A stretch of DNA of 64,000 bases from AP-15 sp963790875 (GCA_963790875.1 CAWBQT010000001.1:550676-614675); one strand, 5' to 3'; positions 7,879 through 17,500 are shown, numbered from the stretch's first letter. Notes: generated by a model from the letters alone, not told the origin. Made by a program: numbers and translations.

Positions 7879-9024
7879 CTAAGCCCAGAATTGACGGGTG
7901 GCGAGCCGCGCGCCTTCGGCGAGGCTGGCGAGCTTCGCCCAGACCACCCCCGGGTCGACCGCGGCTTGCCCGACCCATGTCCCGTAGCCGCAATCGCTGC
8001 CGGCGATCACATTCTCGCGCCCGACGAGCCGCGCGAAGCGGCCGATGCGCTGCGCGACCAATTCCGGGTGCTCGATGAAATTGGTCTTCGACTCGATGAC
8101 CCCCGGGATCAGCACCTTGCCCTCCGGCAATTTGACCTGTTCGAAGACGGTCCATTCATGCGCGTGTCGCGGGTTCGCCGCCTCGAAGGAGAGCCCGCAT
8201 GGCTTTGCCAGGAACACCGTCTCGATGATGTCGACGAGCGGCACGTCGCAGTGATGCGGCCCCTCGTAATTCCCCCAGCAGAGATGCAGGCGCAGGCGGT
8301 CTGCCGGGATGTTGGCGAACGCCTGATTGAGGGCTTCGATATGGAGCCGCATCTTCTTGTGAAATTCGGCGGCCGTGAGATCGGCGTATTGGATATGCCG
8401 CCCCATCGCCAGATCCGGGCAGTCGACCTGCAGGACAAATCCGGCTGCGGCGACCGTCTCGTATTCGTGCCGCATCGCTTCGGCGATGGCGAAGAGATAG
8501 GCCTCTTCGGTCGGATAGTGGCCGTTGTGGAAGAACAATGACACGACGCCCGGCGAGGCGGCGCTGAGGAACGCTTCGCGCGCCCCTGCCCGGGCAAGCG
8601 CGTCTTTCAGATTGCCGACGTCGATCGCAGCGGCGGTACGGTCGCGGACCGCAATCGGCCCGTTGCAGCCGGGCGTCCTGCGCCGCGAGCGGCCTGGATC
8701 CCCAAATACCCGCTTGGCGAAGTCGGGATAATCGACGAGGTCCTGGTAGACGAGCGGGCGGCTTTCGCCGCCGAAGCCAGCGAGCCGGTCCTTGACGTAG
8801 GTGGCGTAGGAGGGCTTGCTCATTTCGCCGTCGTTGACGATGTCGACACCGGCGGCAAGCTGCTTATCGACGACAGCGGCTACCGCCTCCCGGATCTGCA
8901 CCTGGAGTGCGGCAGGATCCACCGGCACGCCCTCTTCCTTGGCGAACATCGTGCGCACAAGGTCTGCCGGCCGCGGCAGGCTGCCGGTATGCGTCGTCAG
9001 AAAGCGCTCGGTGCTGCGCAACAC
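7879..9024 (-). CDS. Cobalamin-independent methionine synthase II family protein (MetE C-domain-like)
   Basis: A 381-residue stand-alone protein of the UROD/MetE-like barrel. It opens with TTHTGSLPRPADLVR, contains DIVNDGEMSKPSY (about residue 60), a HLCWGNYEGPHHCDVPL segment with candidate zinc His and Cys (about 250-265), and the C-terminal GSDCGYGTW carrying the third zinc ligand. Methionine synthases of this class bind homocysteine zinc at such sites. Short versions without the N-terminal half are widespread and mostly uncharacterised, and may be methyltransferases acting on other thiols. Lying between LLM genes on one strand suggests a shared catabolic role, possibly with methylated or sulphur compounds. 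Confidence 0.87.
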   Translation of the reverse strand: MLRSTERFLTTHTGSLPRPADLVRTMFAKEEGVPVDPAALQVQIREAVAAVVDKQLAAGVDIVNDGEMSKPSYATYVKDRLAGFGGESRPLVYQDLVDYPDFAKRVFGDPGRSRRRTPGCNGPIAVRDRTAAAIDVGNLKDALARAGAREAFLSAASPGVVSLFFHNGHYPTEEAYLFAIAEAMRHEYETVAAAGFVLQVDCPDLAMGRHIQYADLTAAEFHKKMRLHIEALNQAFANIPADRLRLHLCWGNYEGPHHCDVPLVDIIETVFLAKPCGLSFEAANPRHAHEWTVFEQVKLPEGKVLIPGVIESKTNFIEHPELVAQRIGRFARLVGRENVIAGSDCGYGTWVGQAAVDPGVVWAKLASLAEGARLATRQFWA

Positions 9025-9037
9025 GATCGGCTCTCGC

Positions 9038-10066
9038 TCAGTGCAATCTCGGCAGCACCTTCTCGCATAAGAGCTGCAATGACCGGGTCATTGCCTCGGG
9101 TGCAATCAGTGCGCCGAAATTCAATTCGGCGAGGATGCCGTCGAGCCCCAGCTCCTCATCGAGTTGCAGCAACCGGTCCGCGACCCGCTCCGGCCCGCCG
9201 ATGATAACCTTGTCGCGCCGCACCTCCTCATAGGTGATCGTGCGCATGGCCCCGGCCTCGGCGGCGCGGCGCCGGTTTGGCGCGCCTTCGAGCCGGGTCG
9301 ACAAGGTCCGATAGCCGGACATGATGCTCGCTTCCGCCTCGTCGAGCGCCATTGCGTCGGTGTCGGCGATGTGCAGGGTCAGCCGCAGGTAGACCTCGCC
9401 CCGGCCTGGATGTCCGGCCGCCCGGTAGGCGTCGCGGTAGGCCCTCAGATCGGGCGCCAGCCCCTGAAGCGAGCCGCTGCGCACCGCGACGAAGATCGGA
9501 TAGCCAGCCTCGCCCAAAGACGGAAAGGTCTCCTCGCTGGCGGCGGCGACGCGGATCGGCGGGCACGGCTTTTGAAATGGCTGCGGCACCGCCGCGGCAT
9601 TGTCGAAATGCCAATATTTGCCGTCGTAGGAAAAGCGCTCCTGAGTCCAGGCCCGCTTGACGATCTCGAGGGTTTCGAGAAACCGCTCGCGGCTTTCCGA
9701 ATAGGGCACGCCATAGGCCATGTAGCTGCGCGGGTTGCCGCTGCGCCCGACCCCGAAAATGAGCCGCCCGTTGCTGATCTGGTCGACTGTGGCGGTCTCC
9801 TCGGCGAGGCGCAGCGGGTGGCACAACGGCAAGACCTGGACGCCGGTGCCGATCTTGATGCGCTTGGTGCGCGCGGCAATGGCGCTGGCGACGGTCATCG
9901 GCGCGCTCATCACCGAGCGGCGTGCCTGCTGATGGATCTCGGCGAGCCAGATCGCATCCAGACCCCAGCGATCGGCCGCCTCGATTTGATCGAGCGCCGC
10001 CGCGAACGCCGCCGCCGGGGCCTCGCCCGGCCGGCAATGGAATTCATGATAAACGCCGACTTCCAA
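9038..10066 (-). CDS. LLM class flavin-dependent oxidoreductase 3 (TTG start)
   Basis: Member of the FHEF-type LLM subgroup: EVGVYHEFHCRPGE at the N-terminus, GLDAIWLAEIHQQ, VQVLPLCHPLRLAEE, GRLIFGVGRSGNPRSY, and the end LLCEKVLPRLH. I chose the TTG at 10064-10066 because GGAG lies eight bases upstream and the paralogues all start exactly there. The longer open frame up to 10327 runs into the divergent regulator gene and is unlikely to be translated. It is 13 bases downstream in the same direction as the MetE-like gene start, so the four genes 5370-10066 look like one transcription unit driven from the 10067-10216 region. The divergent LysR regulator may control it. Confidence 0.88.
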   Translation of the reverse strand: MEVGVYHEFHCRPGEAPAAAFAAALDQIEAADRWGLDAIWLAEIHQQARRSVMSAPMTVASAIAARTKRIKIGTGVQVLPLCHPLRLAEETATVDQISNGRLIFGVGRSGNPRSYMAYGVPYSESRERFLETLEIVKRAWTQERFSYDGKYWHFDNAAAVPQPFQKPCPPIRVAAASEETFPSLGEAGYPIFVAVRSGSLQGLAPDLRAYRDAYRAAGHPGRGEVYLRLTLHIADTDAMALDEAEASIMSGYRTLSTRLEGAPNRRRAAEAGAMRTITYEEVRRDKVIIGGPERVADRLLQLDEELGLDGILAELNFGALIAPEAMTRSLQLLCEKVLPRLH

Positions 10067-10216
10067 CGCCTGTTCTCCTTCGCAGCGGGAAACGCTAGAT
10101 TCGATCGGCTCATCAAGCAAATACCGATTTCCGATCATGCTCATGCCGGCGCGGCATGACAACGCCCCGAAAATCGCGATTGACCGGGTTCCCGCGGTCG
10201 CGCGAAATCCTCGGCG

Positions 10217-11239
10217 ATGGAGCTGAAGAGCCTGCACTATTTCGTCCGCATCGCTGAACTCGGCAGCATCACGCGTGCCGCGGCGCATCTGCAGATCGCG
10301 CAGCCGGCGCTGACCCGGCATGTGCAACGCCTCGAGGAAGAGGTCGATGCCGCGCTCTTCAATCGGGCGAACCGCGGCGTGCGGCTAACCGAAGCCGGGC
10401 AAAAGCTCTTCGACAATGCGCAGCGCATCCTGCGCGACGTCGAGCGGGCCGGCGACGAGATCCGCGCCCACAAGGCGCATCCGAGCGGCAAGATCATCCT
10501 CGGCGTGACGCCGACCCTGTGCCCGGTCGTCGTGCCCGAGCTGTTCGCCCGAATGCGCGGCCACTACCCGCTCGTCGAACTGAAGGTCGTGCATGCCGGA
10601 ACGATCCGGCTCGAGGAATTCATCGTCGCCGGGCTCGTCGATCTGGCGCTGATGGCCGAGCTCTCGCGGAGCCGGCTGATCGCGTCTACCCGGCTCGCCG
10701 CGGAGGAAATGGTGCTGGTGACAAAGCCCGGTGCGCGTCCGCCGGGCGCCGTTTCGGCCGAGGAGCTGAACCGCACGCCGCTGATCCTCGGCGACGGACT
10801 GCGCGCCGCGCTCGATGTGCTGCTCGCCGGGCGCGGTATCGCCTTGCGGGTGGACACCGAGCTCAACGACCACGAGACGATCCGCCTGATGGTGCAGCAG
10901 GGGGTCGGCGCCTCGATCCTGCCCTATTCGTCGGTCCATCGCGAATGCGCCCGCGGTCTCGCCGACGCGCATCGCATCACCCCGGCTGGCGTGTTTCGAA
11001 CCCTGGCGCTCGGCGTCGCCGCCGGCCGCGGACCCTCCGCCGCAAGGCAGGCGCTGGGCGACGTGGTCAGCGAGGTGCTCGGCGACATCGAGGCCGCCGG
11101 CAAGCTGCGCCCGGTTCCAGCGCTGCCGCCCTCCGGCCCTCCGGCCGCCGCGGCGCGCGGCCGAGACGGCGGCGCGACCGTAACGCAGCGGCGCCCGATC
11201 CCTGCTAAGATCGCGCCGATGAACCAGCCGCGGCAATGA
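10217..11239 (+). CDS. LysR family transcriptional regulator
   Basis: Classical LysR architecture. The winged helix is at residues 1-60 (LHYFVRIAELGSITRAA, then AQPALTRHVQRLEEE), and the effector-binding domain covers about residues 90-295 (GKIILGVTPTLCPVVVP onwards). An Ala/Pro/Arg-rich tail of about 40 residues follows, longer than usual. The gene is divergent from the LLM-MetE cluster with a 150-base intergenic region, the typical arrangement for LysR control of a neighbouring operon. Its stop overlaps the ATG of the next small gene (ATGA). The ligand is unknown. Confidence 0.92.
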   Translation: MELKSLHYFVRIAELGSITRAAAHLQIAQPALTRHVQRLEEEVDAALFNRANRGVRLTEAGQKLFDNAQRILRDVERAGDEIRAHKAHPSGKIILGVTPTLCPVVVPELFARMRGHYPLVELKVVHAGTIRLEEFIVAGLVDLALMAELSRSRLIASTRLAAEEMVLVTKPGARPPGAVSAEELNRTPLILGDGLRAALDVLLAGRGIALRVDTELNDHETIRLMVQQGVGASILPYSSVHRECARGLADAHRITPAGVFRTLALGVAAGRGPSAARQALGDVVSEVLGDIEAAGKLRPVPALPPSGPPAAAARGRDGGATVTQRRPIPAKIAPMNQPRQ

Positions 11240-11537
11240 TCAGCACGCTCGACACGCATCAAACCGTCAAGACCCTGACGGCAGCGGGTTTCACCGACGT
11301 CAGGCCGAGGCCGTCACGATGGCGTTGAGAAACGCCGTCGACATCGATCTGTCGAACCTCGCAACCAAGACGGATTTGGCGGTGCTGCGCGGCGAGTTCG
11401 CGGCGTTGAGCGGCGAACTCGAGGCCAAGATCGAAAGGACCAAGGCTGATTTGATCAAATGCGTCGTCGGCATGGGTTTTGCCCAGGTGGCGATGCTGAT
11501 CGCCCTGCTGCGGCTCATTCCGGGAATCCATCCCTAA
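11236..11537 (+). pseudogene. DUF1640-like coiled-coil protein with one-base deletion
   Basis: ATG 11236-11238 overlaps the LysR stop. The first frame gives MISTLDTHQTVKTLTAAGFT, then shifts near 11302. The continuation is in the next frame: QAEAVTMALRNAVDIDLSNL, then ATKTDLAVLRGEFAALSG, and a C-terminal hydrophobic helix MGFAQVAMLIALLRLIPG. Together these match the usual DUF1640 order: N-terminal helical motif, coiled coil, single membrane anchor. One lost base explains the break. It could be a real loss or an assembly error. A shortened 72-residue product from ATG 11319 would keep the coiled coil and anchor. Confidence 0.65.
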
Positions 11538-11560
11538 AACAGACTTCAAGGAAGCGTCCC

Positions 11561-12388
11561 ATGCCGATCGTCAATTCACAGATCCATCTTTGGGAAAACG
11601 CGCGGATGTCGCCGCAGCATCGGCAGATCCCGACATATAACGTCGACGACGCCTTGCAGGAGATGGCCGCGGCCGGGGTCGATGGAGCGGTGATCCATCC
11701 GCCGAGCTCGCTCGGCGAGGCGGTCAATATCCAGGCGATCGAAGCGGTAAAGGCGCATCCGGCCAAGTTCTGCATCCTCGGACATTTCGATCTGCAGGCC
11801 GCGAACCGCGAGGAGATCGTCCGGAACTGGCGGCAGCGTCCGGGCATGCTCGGCTTTCGTTTTACGTTCAACCAGCCGCATCAGGCGAGTTGGTGGTCGG
11901 ACGGCTCGCTCGACTGGTTCTGGGCCGCCTGCGAACGCGAAAACCTCCCGGTCGGCCTCCTGGCCGGCGGTCATATGACCGAACTCGGCCATATCGCCGA
12001 GCGCCATCCCGGCCTCAAGCTGCATATCGACCATTTTGGTCGCGGCGGCGGGGGCGGGGCCGGCACCGACGATGCCGCCTTCGCCAATCTCGGCGACATG
12101 CTGGCGCTCGCCAAATACCCGAATGTTGCCGTCAAGCTGTCGGGCGCGCCGAGCTATTCGAGCGAGCCCTACCCGTACCGCAACATCCACCAATACATCC
12201 GCCGGATCGTCGACGCCTTCGGTCCGCGGCGCTGTTTCTGGGGTACGGACATCACCCGCATGCCGTGCTCCTACCGGCAATGCGTGACAATGTTCACCGA
12301 GGAGCTGCCGTGGCTGCACGGCCGCGACAAGGAGCTCGTGATGGGCGACGCGGTCTGCGAGTGGCTCGGCTGGAGGCGCCCGGTCTGA
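11561..12388 (+). CDS. Amidohydrolase family protein (Amidohydro_2)
   Basis: A 275-residue TIM-barrel hydrolase of the amidohydrolase-2 superfamily, which includes decarboxylases and lactonases acting on small organic acids. It starts at ATG 11561, eleven bases after AAGGAAG. The shortened metal motif NSQIHLWENA replaces the usual DxHxH. KLHIDHFGRG (about residue 155) and FWGTDITRMP (about 233, the C-terminal metal Asp) are clear. A longer upstream frame exists but overlaps the coiled-coil gene. It lies in the same direction as the LysR gene and could belong to its regulon. Confidence 0.87.
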   Translation: MPIVNSQIHLWENARMSPQHRQIPTYNVDDALQEMAAAGVDGAVIHPPSSLGEAVNIQAIEAVKAHPAKFCILGHFDLQAANREEIVRNWRQRPGMLGFRFTFNQPHQASWWSDGSLDWFWAACERENLPVGLLAGGHMTELGHIAERHPGLKLHIDHFGRGGGGGAGTDDAAFANLGDMLALAKYPNVAVKLSGAPSYSSEPYPYRNIHQYIRRIVDAFGPRRCFWGTDITRMPCSYRQCVTMFTEELPWLHGRDKELVMGDAVCEWLGWRRPV

Positions 12389-12420
12389 GCCGATTTCCGG
12401 CGAACCGCCCGGTCCCGCGC

Positions 12421-14091
12421 TCAAGCCGAAGGCTGCGCGGCGAGCCGATGTCTGAGCAGCCGACGCGCCGCAGAAAATACGTAGACAATGCCGATGCAGC
12501 CGGCGGGGAGGATCGGCAGCGCGTGGCGGGCCTCGAAATGCACGAGTGAAAAAACGAGCGACACGCCGACAAACGAGAACCAAAGGAAGGCCATGACCGA
12601 CAGCGGCCGATCGAGAGCCTCGCGCCGCCGGCGGGCGCGCCACGCCAGATACGGGACGCCAAACAAAAAGAGCGTGAACAGCATGCTTGCGACGGCGGTC
12701 GACAACGCGTTCAACAACATCAACAACAAGGTTGCCGCGGAAAACTGCCGCCGCAGTTCCCGCAAGTTTCTGAGCGAGAGACCGGGTGCCACCTCATGCT
12801 GCACCGGGGTTCCCATCGCGAAAAACTGATTGATCGTCGCGATCGGGTCGGCGAGCAGGCCGACCAGCCCGAAATAGTGAAAATTGTGCCATATCTCCTG
12901 TAGATAGCCAAGCGGATGGTGTGCCACGGTCGTCAGATACTTGCTGAAGACCAGGGTTTGCAGTTGCGTCGGCGTGCAATGGCATCGCTGGTGCAACCTT
13001 TCGATAAAGGCCTGCTGCGCGGGAAACCCGTAATCGGGCATGCCGGCGCGGACCGTCTCGGAGACGAGATCGTTGCCGTTGAACGGATCGGCATAGTTGT
13101 ATTCCGCCATGTCGAAGACCGGACGAAGCCAGTTCTCGGTCTGCCTCATAGACGAGCCGGCCAATTCGCGGCACAGCCGCTTGCCTTCCCCGAAGGCGGC
13201 AAAGGCCTCGCCGTAGCGGCCGAGCCGGTCGAGCAGCCGGCCCTTTTCGAGGAGTTCGTTGGCGCCGAGGCCGCGACCGCCCGGTTGCGCGGCGCGATCG
13301 AGCACGCCCAGCGCTTTGGCATAGTCGCCGGTGCGCCCGTGCAGAACGGCACGACTGAGCAGAATGCTCGGATCGTCGGGCAGCAATTTTTCAGCACGAT
13401 CGAGCAACTCGCCGGCGCGGACGAAATTACGGTCGGCCTCCTCCATCCGCGCCCAGCCAAGCAAGGTTGGCACGACCTCCCGGTGCGGCCCTGGCCGACT
13501 TTTCATAGAGCCGGCGCGACTCGGCCATCCTGCCCTGGTTCTTCAGGTTCCAGGCGAGTTGGCGAGCAGGATCGGGTCGCGCCGCTCGGACAATTCGAGC
13601 ACTTGGCGATAGTGGTATTCGCCGATCCGCGGCCGGTTCGCCTCGTTCAGCACCATGCCTAGGAGGTTATGCGATTGCGGGTTCTCCGGCGCGATGCGGA
13701 CCGCATTCCGGGCATGTATCTCGGCCTCGGCGACCGCCCCCTTGGCCAAGAGGGCGAGGCCCAGCTCGTGCGTCGCCCAGAAGGTGTTGGGGTGCAGCAG
13801 GACGATGCGGCGCAGCAATGCCTCGGCGACATTCGCCCGGCCGCCGGCGCGGCACAGCCGGTAGAGGATCGCCAGCGCATCGGGCTGGCCCGGCACCAGC
13901 TCCAACACTTGACGGCACAACCGCTCGGCCTCGGCCGACGCCCCTTGGCGCTCCAATTCGCCGGCGCGCTCGACGATTGGCAACAGCGGCGCCCCGGCTC
14001 CGGGCGGCGGCAACGCAGCGATGTCGAGGCCGCAACAGCGCGCCGTCCGCAGCCCGCTGCCGCAGTCGCACAAGGACCAATCGCCGAGCAT
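12421..14091 (-). pseudogene. SEC-C/TPR sulfotransferase-type gene, frameshifted and fused to a GT39-like membrane tail
   Basis: The N-terminus (from ATG 14089-14091) has a SEC-C zinc motif (CDCGSGLRTARCC) and TPR units such as AEALLRRIVLLHPNTFWATH. This is the front end of TPR-containing sulfotransferases. The frame breaks twice: a lost base near 13559 (NLAWNLKNQGR lies in the next frame) and another shift near 13490. TPRs then resume (AGELLDRAEKLLPDDPS) up to LLDRLGRYGEAFAAFGEGKR. From about 13150 the sequence changes to an unrelated protein: a soluble segment (AEYNYADPFNGNDLVSETV) and several membrane helices ending ARHALPILPAGCIGIVYVF. That ending resembles the C-terminus of GT39-type mannosyltransferases. 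The sulfotransferase domain is absent. A deletion that joined two genes is the simplest reading. Confidence 0.7.
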
Positions 14092-14228
14092 CCTGTTACC
14101 GGACCGATCGCAACCGTCTTGTCTCAAAGGTGCGCAATCTCTTGCACCGCCTCTCGCCGGTGTCCACGATGACCTGGCGTTTCGAATGAATAGCCGGCGC
14201 CCCGGGCCGGCAAAAAGGAGATGTCGCC

Positions 14229-15278
14229 ATGGAATTCGGCATGTTCCATCAATTTCCCGCATTGCCGGGCCGCACCGACGCCGACACCTTTGCCGAAGCC
14301 TTCGCACAGATCGATGCGGCCGAAGAATTGGGCCTCGATGTGATGTGGCTTGCCGAACTGCATTTCGATCCGCAGCGGTCGGTCCTGGCGGCACCGCTGA
14401 CCATCGCCAGCGCCGTCGCCGCCCGCACCCGGCGCATCGGGATCGGGATCGCGGTGCAAGTTCTGCCGTTATGCCACCCGCTGCGGGTCGCCGAGGAAGC
14501 GGCGACCGTCGACCAGATCAGCCACGGCCGGCTGATCTTCGGCGTCGGGCGCAGCGGCCTGCCGCGCACCTATGAGGATTACGGCATATCCTATGCCGAG
14601 AGCCGCGATCGGTTCGCCGAGGTGCTCGATATCGTCGAGCAGGCCTGGTCGCGCCCCGCGGTCAGCTACGAGGGCAAGTATTACCGCGTCGACAATGTCG
14701 CGGTGACGCCGAAACCGTTTCAAAAACCGCTGCCGCCGATCCGCATCGCCGCCGCCAGCCCCGACACCTACCCGGCGGTCGGCGCCCGCGGACTGCCGAT
14801 CTTCATCAATGCGCGGCACGGCTCGTTCGCAGAATTCGCGCCGGCGATCCGCGACTATCGCGAGGCTTACGCAGCCGCCGGCCACCCCGGCAAGGGCCAG
14901 GTCTATCTACGGGTGCCGACCTATCTCGCCGAAACCGCGGCGCAGGCCAGAGAGGAGCCGCGGGAGAGCCTGATGCACTTCTACCGCGAGCAGACCGAGC
15001 GGTTGCGGGATTCGCTGAGCCGTGCCGGCACGCGCGCGATCGAAGGCCGCGCCGACCGGCTGCGACGCCTCGAAAGTCTGACCTATGACGAGGCGCTCGA
15101 CGGACAGGTGCTGGTCGGCACCCCGGACCAGGTCGCCGAACGCCTGCGCGAACTACAGGACGAACTCGGCGTCGACGGGATTCTCGCCGAATTGAATTGC
15201 GGCGGTCTCATTCCGCACTCCCAGGTGATGGCCGCGCTGGAACTCCTCTGCCGCGAGGTCAAGCCGCGCTTCCATTAG
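14229..15278 (+). CDS. LLM class flavin-dependent oxidoreductase 4
   Basis: Third member of the FHEF-type LLM subgroup, here on the plus strand. MEFGMFHQFPALPGR follows a good ribosome site (AAGGAGATG, nine bases before the ATG). The body shows GLDVMWLAELHFD, VQVLPLCHPLRVAEE and GRLIFGVGRSGLPRTY, and the protein ends LLCREVKPRFH. It has 349 residues with no irregularity. It is flanked by the broken TPR gene and another LLM gene, so it is probably transcribed alone. Confidence 0.9.
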   Translation: MEFGMFHQFPALPGRTDADTFAEAFAQIDAAEELGLDVMWLAELHFDPQRSVLAAPLTIASAVAARTRRIGIGIAVQVLPLCHPLRVAEEAATVDQISHGRLIFGVGRSGLPRTYEDYGISYAESRDRFAEVLDIVEQAWSRPAVSYEGKYYRVDNVAVTPKPFQKPLPPIRIAAASPDTYPAVGARGLPIFINARHGSFAEFAPAIRDYREAYAAAGHPGKGQVYLRVPTYLAETAAQAREEPRESLMHFYREQTERLRDSLSRAGTRAIEGRADRLRRLESLTYDEALDGQVLVGTPDQVAERLRELQDELGVDGILAELNCGGLIPHSQVMAALELLCREVKPRFH

Positions 15279-15341
15279 CGCCATCCCAGCGCAGCGCGGG
15301 GGCGACGCATTTGAGCGGGTACGCGATTGGATTACAGCCTC

Positions 15342-15393
15342 GCAGGCCGGGACCCATGGCAGCCATGGGCACCGGCTTTCACCGGTGTGACAA
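15342..15393. repeat. Short palindromic repeat of the CATGGCAGCCATG type
   Basis: Contains CCATGGCAGCCATGG and the pair ACCGGCTTTCACCGGTGTGA, between two convergent LLM genes. It resembles half of the longer unit at 63116-63176. It could act as a bidirectional terminator hairpin. Confidence 0.5.
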
Positions 15394-15401
15394 TTTGCGC
15401 G

Positions 15402-16247
15402 CTAGTTTCCGACCTGGCGCATCAGCCCGGCGATGCGGTCGAGCCGCGGCAAGATCTCGTCGGCTTTTTCCGACATCAGCGGGAAGTTGACGCGGGCGAC
15501 ACCGAAATCGCGGAAGTGCTTCAGCCGGTCGACGTCCTCCGGCGCACCGCCCAGGGTAACCTGCAGCGACTGCGGGTCGCGCCCGGCCTCCCGCGCCATC
15601 TCGCGGAATTTCGGCAAGTATTCGTCGGGATTGCCGCTCGAAGCGTTCGGATACCAGCCGTCGCCATAGCGGACCGCGCGCCGCGCCGCCCACGGAAAAG
15701 CGCCGCCGAGCAGGATCGGCGGGTATGGCTTCTGCACCGGCTTCGGCCAGGTCATCATCGCCGGAAACTCGACGAGATCGCCGTGGTATTCGGCCTTGTC
15801 CTTGGTCCAGATCTCCTTCATCGCCTCGATCTGTTCGCGCATCTTCTTCATGCGCGTGGCGAATTGGGTCCCGTGGTTCTCGATCTCCTCGGCGTTCCAG
15901 CCGCCGCCGATGCCGAACAAAAACCGCCCGGTCGAAACCTGGTCGATCGAGGCCACGAGCTTCGCGGTCTGGATCGTGTCGCGCTGAATAACGAGGCAGA
16001 CGCCGGTCCCGAGCTTGAGTTTCTTCGTGACTGCGGCGGCCGCGGTCAAGGTGACGAACGGATCCATCACGTCGTAATAGCGTTTGGCGAGTTCGCCGCC
16101 GCCCGGCGCCGGCGTTCGGCGCGGCACCGGAATATGCGAATGCTCGGCGGCCCATAACGAGTCGAAGCCGCGTTCCTCCATCGCGACTGCGAGGGCAGCC
16201 GGCGTTATCGAATAGTCGGTGAAAAAGATCGAAGCACCATATTCCAT
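15402..16247 (-). CDS. LLM class oxidoreductase 5, TIGR03619-like (F420 type)
   Basis: A 281-residue luciferase-like enzyme of the branch annotated as F420-dependent (TIGR03619-like). It shows MEYGASIFFTDYSITP at the start, FDSLWAAEHSHIPVPRRTP (about residue 28), GTGVCLVIQRDTIQTAK (about 80), GRFLFGIGGGWNAEEIENHG (about 107) and KPVQKPYPPILLGG (about 165). Cofactor choice is an inference from family habit; no F420 biosynthesis gene is present in the window. It is convergent with LLM gene 4. Confidence 0.88.
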   Translation of the reverse strand: MEYGASIFFTDYSITPAALAVAMEERGFDSLWAAEHSHIPVPRRTPAPGGGELAKRYYDVMDPFVTLTAAAAVTKKLKLGTGVCLVIQRDTIQTAKLVASIDQVSTGRFLFGIGGGWNAEEIENHGTQFATRMKKMREQIEAMKEIWTKDKAEYHGDLVEFPAMMTWPKPVQKPYPPILLGGAFPWAARRAVRYGDGWYPNASSGNPDEYLPKFREMAREAGRDPQSLQVTLGGAPEDVDRLKHFRDFGVARVNFPLMSEKADEILPRLDRIAGLMRQVGN

Positions 16248-16342
16248 TGCGATCTTCCCTGTTGCGTCCGAGGTCTATGTCCGATCCTAGATCAGGCGTC
16301 CGGCGCCAGACAACAGCGCCGCCGCCCGGATGTCGCCGCGGC

Positions 16343-17500
16343 TCATCGGGTCCGCCACGTAAAGACCGAGGAAATCGCGTAATTCCAGACGGCGCCGATC
16401 AACGCTCCGGTGACTCCGGCCAACCACCACGAGCGATCGGCGCGGAACAGGTAGGCGGCGATGCCGACATTGGCGACGGCGCCGACGCTGCACACCGCAT
16501 AGAACGAGAAGAGGCCGTAAAGCAGCTTGCGGCCGCGCAGCCGGCGGTCGCGATAGGTCAGGATATTGTTCAAGAGAAAATTCCAGGTCATCGCAATCAG
16601 CGTCGCCGCACCCTGCGCGGCGGCAAAGCCGAGCGCCAGCAGTTTTAGCGCAACGGCGAGCACCGCGAGATGCACGAAAAGGCCGAGGCCGCCGATCGCG
16701 GCAAACAGCACGAAGCGCACCGGCACGATGCGGCCAACGAGCTTGTCGAGGAGCAGTTGCAGGTATTCGAGCGCGACGAGCGTATCGAGCTTGCTTTCGC
16801 CATACAGCCTCTCGCGAAACCTGAAGGGCAGCTCCTTGAAGACAAGGGGATGGGGCGAAGACGCGAAGATATCGACCAGCAACTTGTAGCCCTGCCCCGA
16901 CAGGCGGCGCACCGCCGCGTCGAAAGCCGGGCGCCGCAGCATGAAGAAGCCGCTCATCGGGTCGGTGAGGTCGGCCGCGACGACGAACCGCGCCAACCGG
17001 TTGCCGAGGGCGCTGATCCTGAGGCGGCGCTGCGGCATCGCGGCAAAATCGCCGCCGCCGGCGAAGCGGCTGCCGATGACGATGTCGAGCGGCTCGCTCT
17101 GCAGCATCTGCAGCATCGCCGAGAGCAGCGTCTCGTCGTGCTGCAGGTCGCCGTCGATGACCGCGACATAGGGTGCGGCACTCGACAGGATGCCTTCGAC
17201 GCAAGCCGAGGACAGGCCGCGTCGCCCCAGCCGCTGCAGGCAGCGCACGTTCGGCAGCCGGCGCGCCAGCGCCCGCACCGCGCCGGCGGTGCCGTCCGGT
17301 GAATCGTCGTCGACGAACACGACCTCCCAGGCGATCCCTTCGAGCGCCTGACCCAATCGCTCCACCAGCAACGCGACGTTGTCGCGCTCGTTGAATGTCG
17401 GGACGACGAGCGTCAGATCGGCCGGCGTCGGTACCGAAATCGGCGCCTCCGCCGGCCGTTCGATCGCTCCGATCATCGAGTTGGTCATCTCGGGCGCCAA
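16343..17500 (-). CDS. GT2 glycosyltransferase with C-terminal GtrA domain (polyprenol-phosphate mannose synthase-like)
   Basis: The N-terminal GT2 domain (residues 28-250) has LTLVVPTFNERDNV, FVDDDSPDGTAG, and DGDLQHDETL with the metal-binding aspartates. This is the pattern of DPM1-type synthases that load mannose or a related sugar on polyprenyl phosphate. About residues 260-385 carry four hydrophobic helices of the GtrA type (RFVLFAAIGGLGLFVHLAVL, TWNFLLNNILTYRDR, WNYAISSVFTW). It may feed a membrane mannosyltransferase. The GT39-like tail fused at 12421 could be a remnant of such a partner. Confidence 0.9.
   Translation of the reverse strand: MAPEMTNSMIGAIERPAEAPISVPTPADLTLVVPTFNERDNVALLVERLGQALEGIAWEVVFVDDDSPDGTAGAVRALARRLPNVRCLQRLGRRGLSSACVEGILSSAAPYVAVIDGDLQHDETLLSAMLQMLQSEPLDIVIGSRFAGGGDFAAMPQRRLRISALGNRLARFVVAADLTDPMSGFFMLRRPAFDAAVRRLSGQGYKLLVDIFASSPHPLVFKELPFRFRERLYGESKLDTLVALEYLQLLLDKLVGRIVPVRFVLFAAIGGLGLFVHLAVLAVALKLLALGFAAAQGAATLIAMTWNFLLNNILTYRDRRLRGRKLLYGLFSFYAVCSVGAVANVGIAAYLFRADRSWWLAGVTGALIGAVWNYAISSVFTWRTR

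Noticed and set aside
14101..14394. 5' extension of the TPR pseudogene frame beyond 14091
   Set aside because: It overlaps the start of LLM gene 4 on the other strand and contains only arginine-rich shadow sequence.
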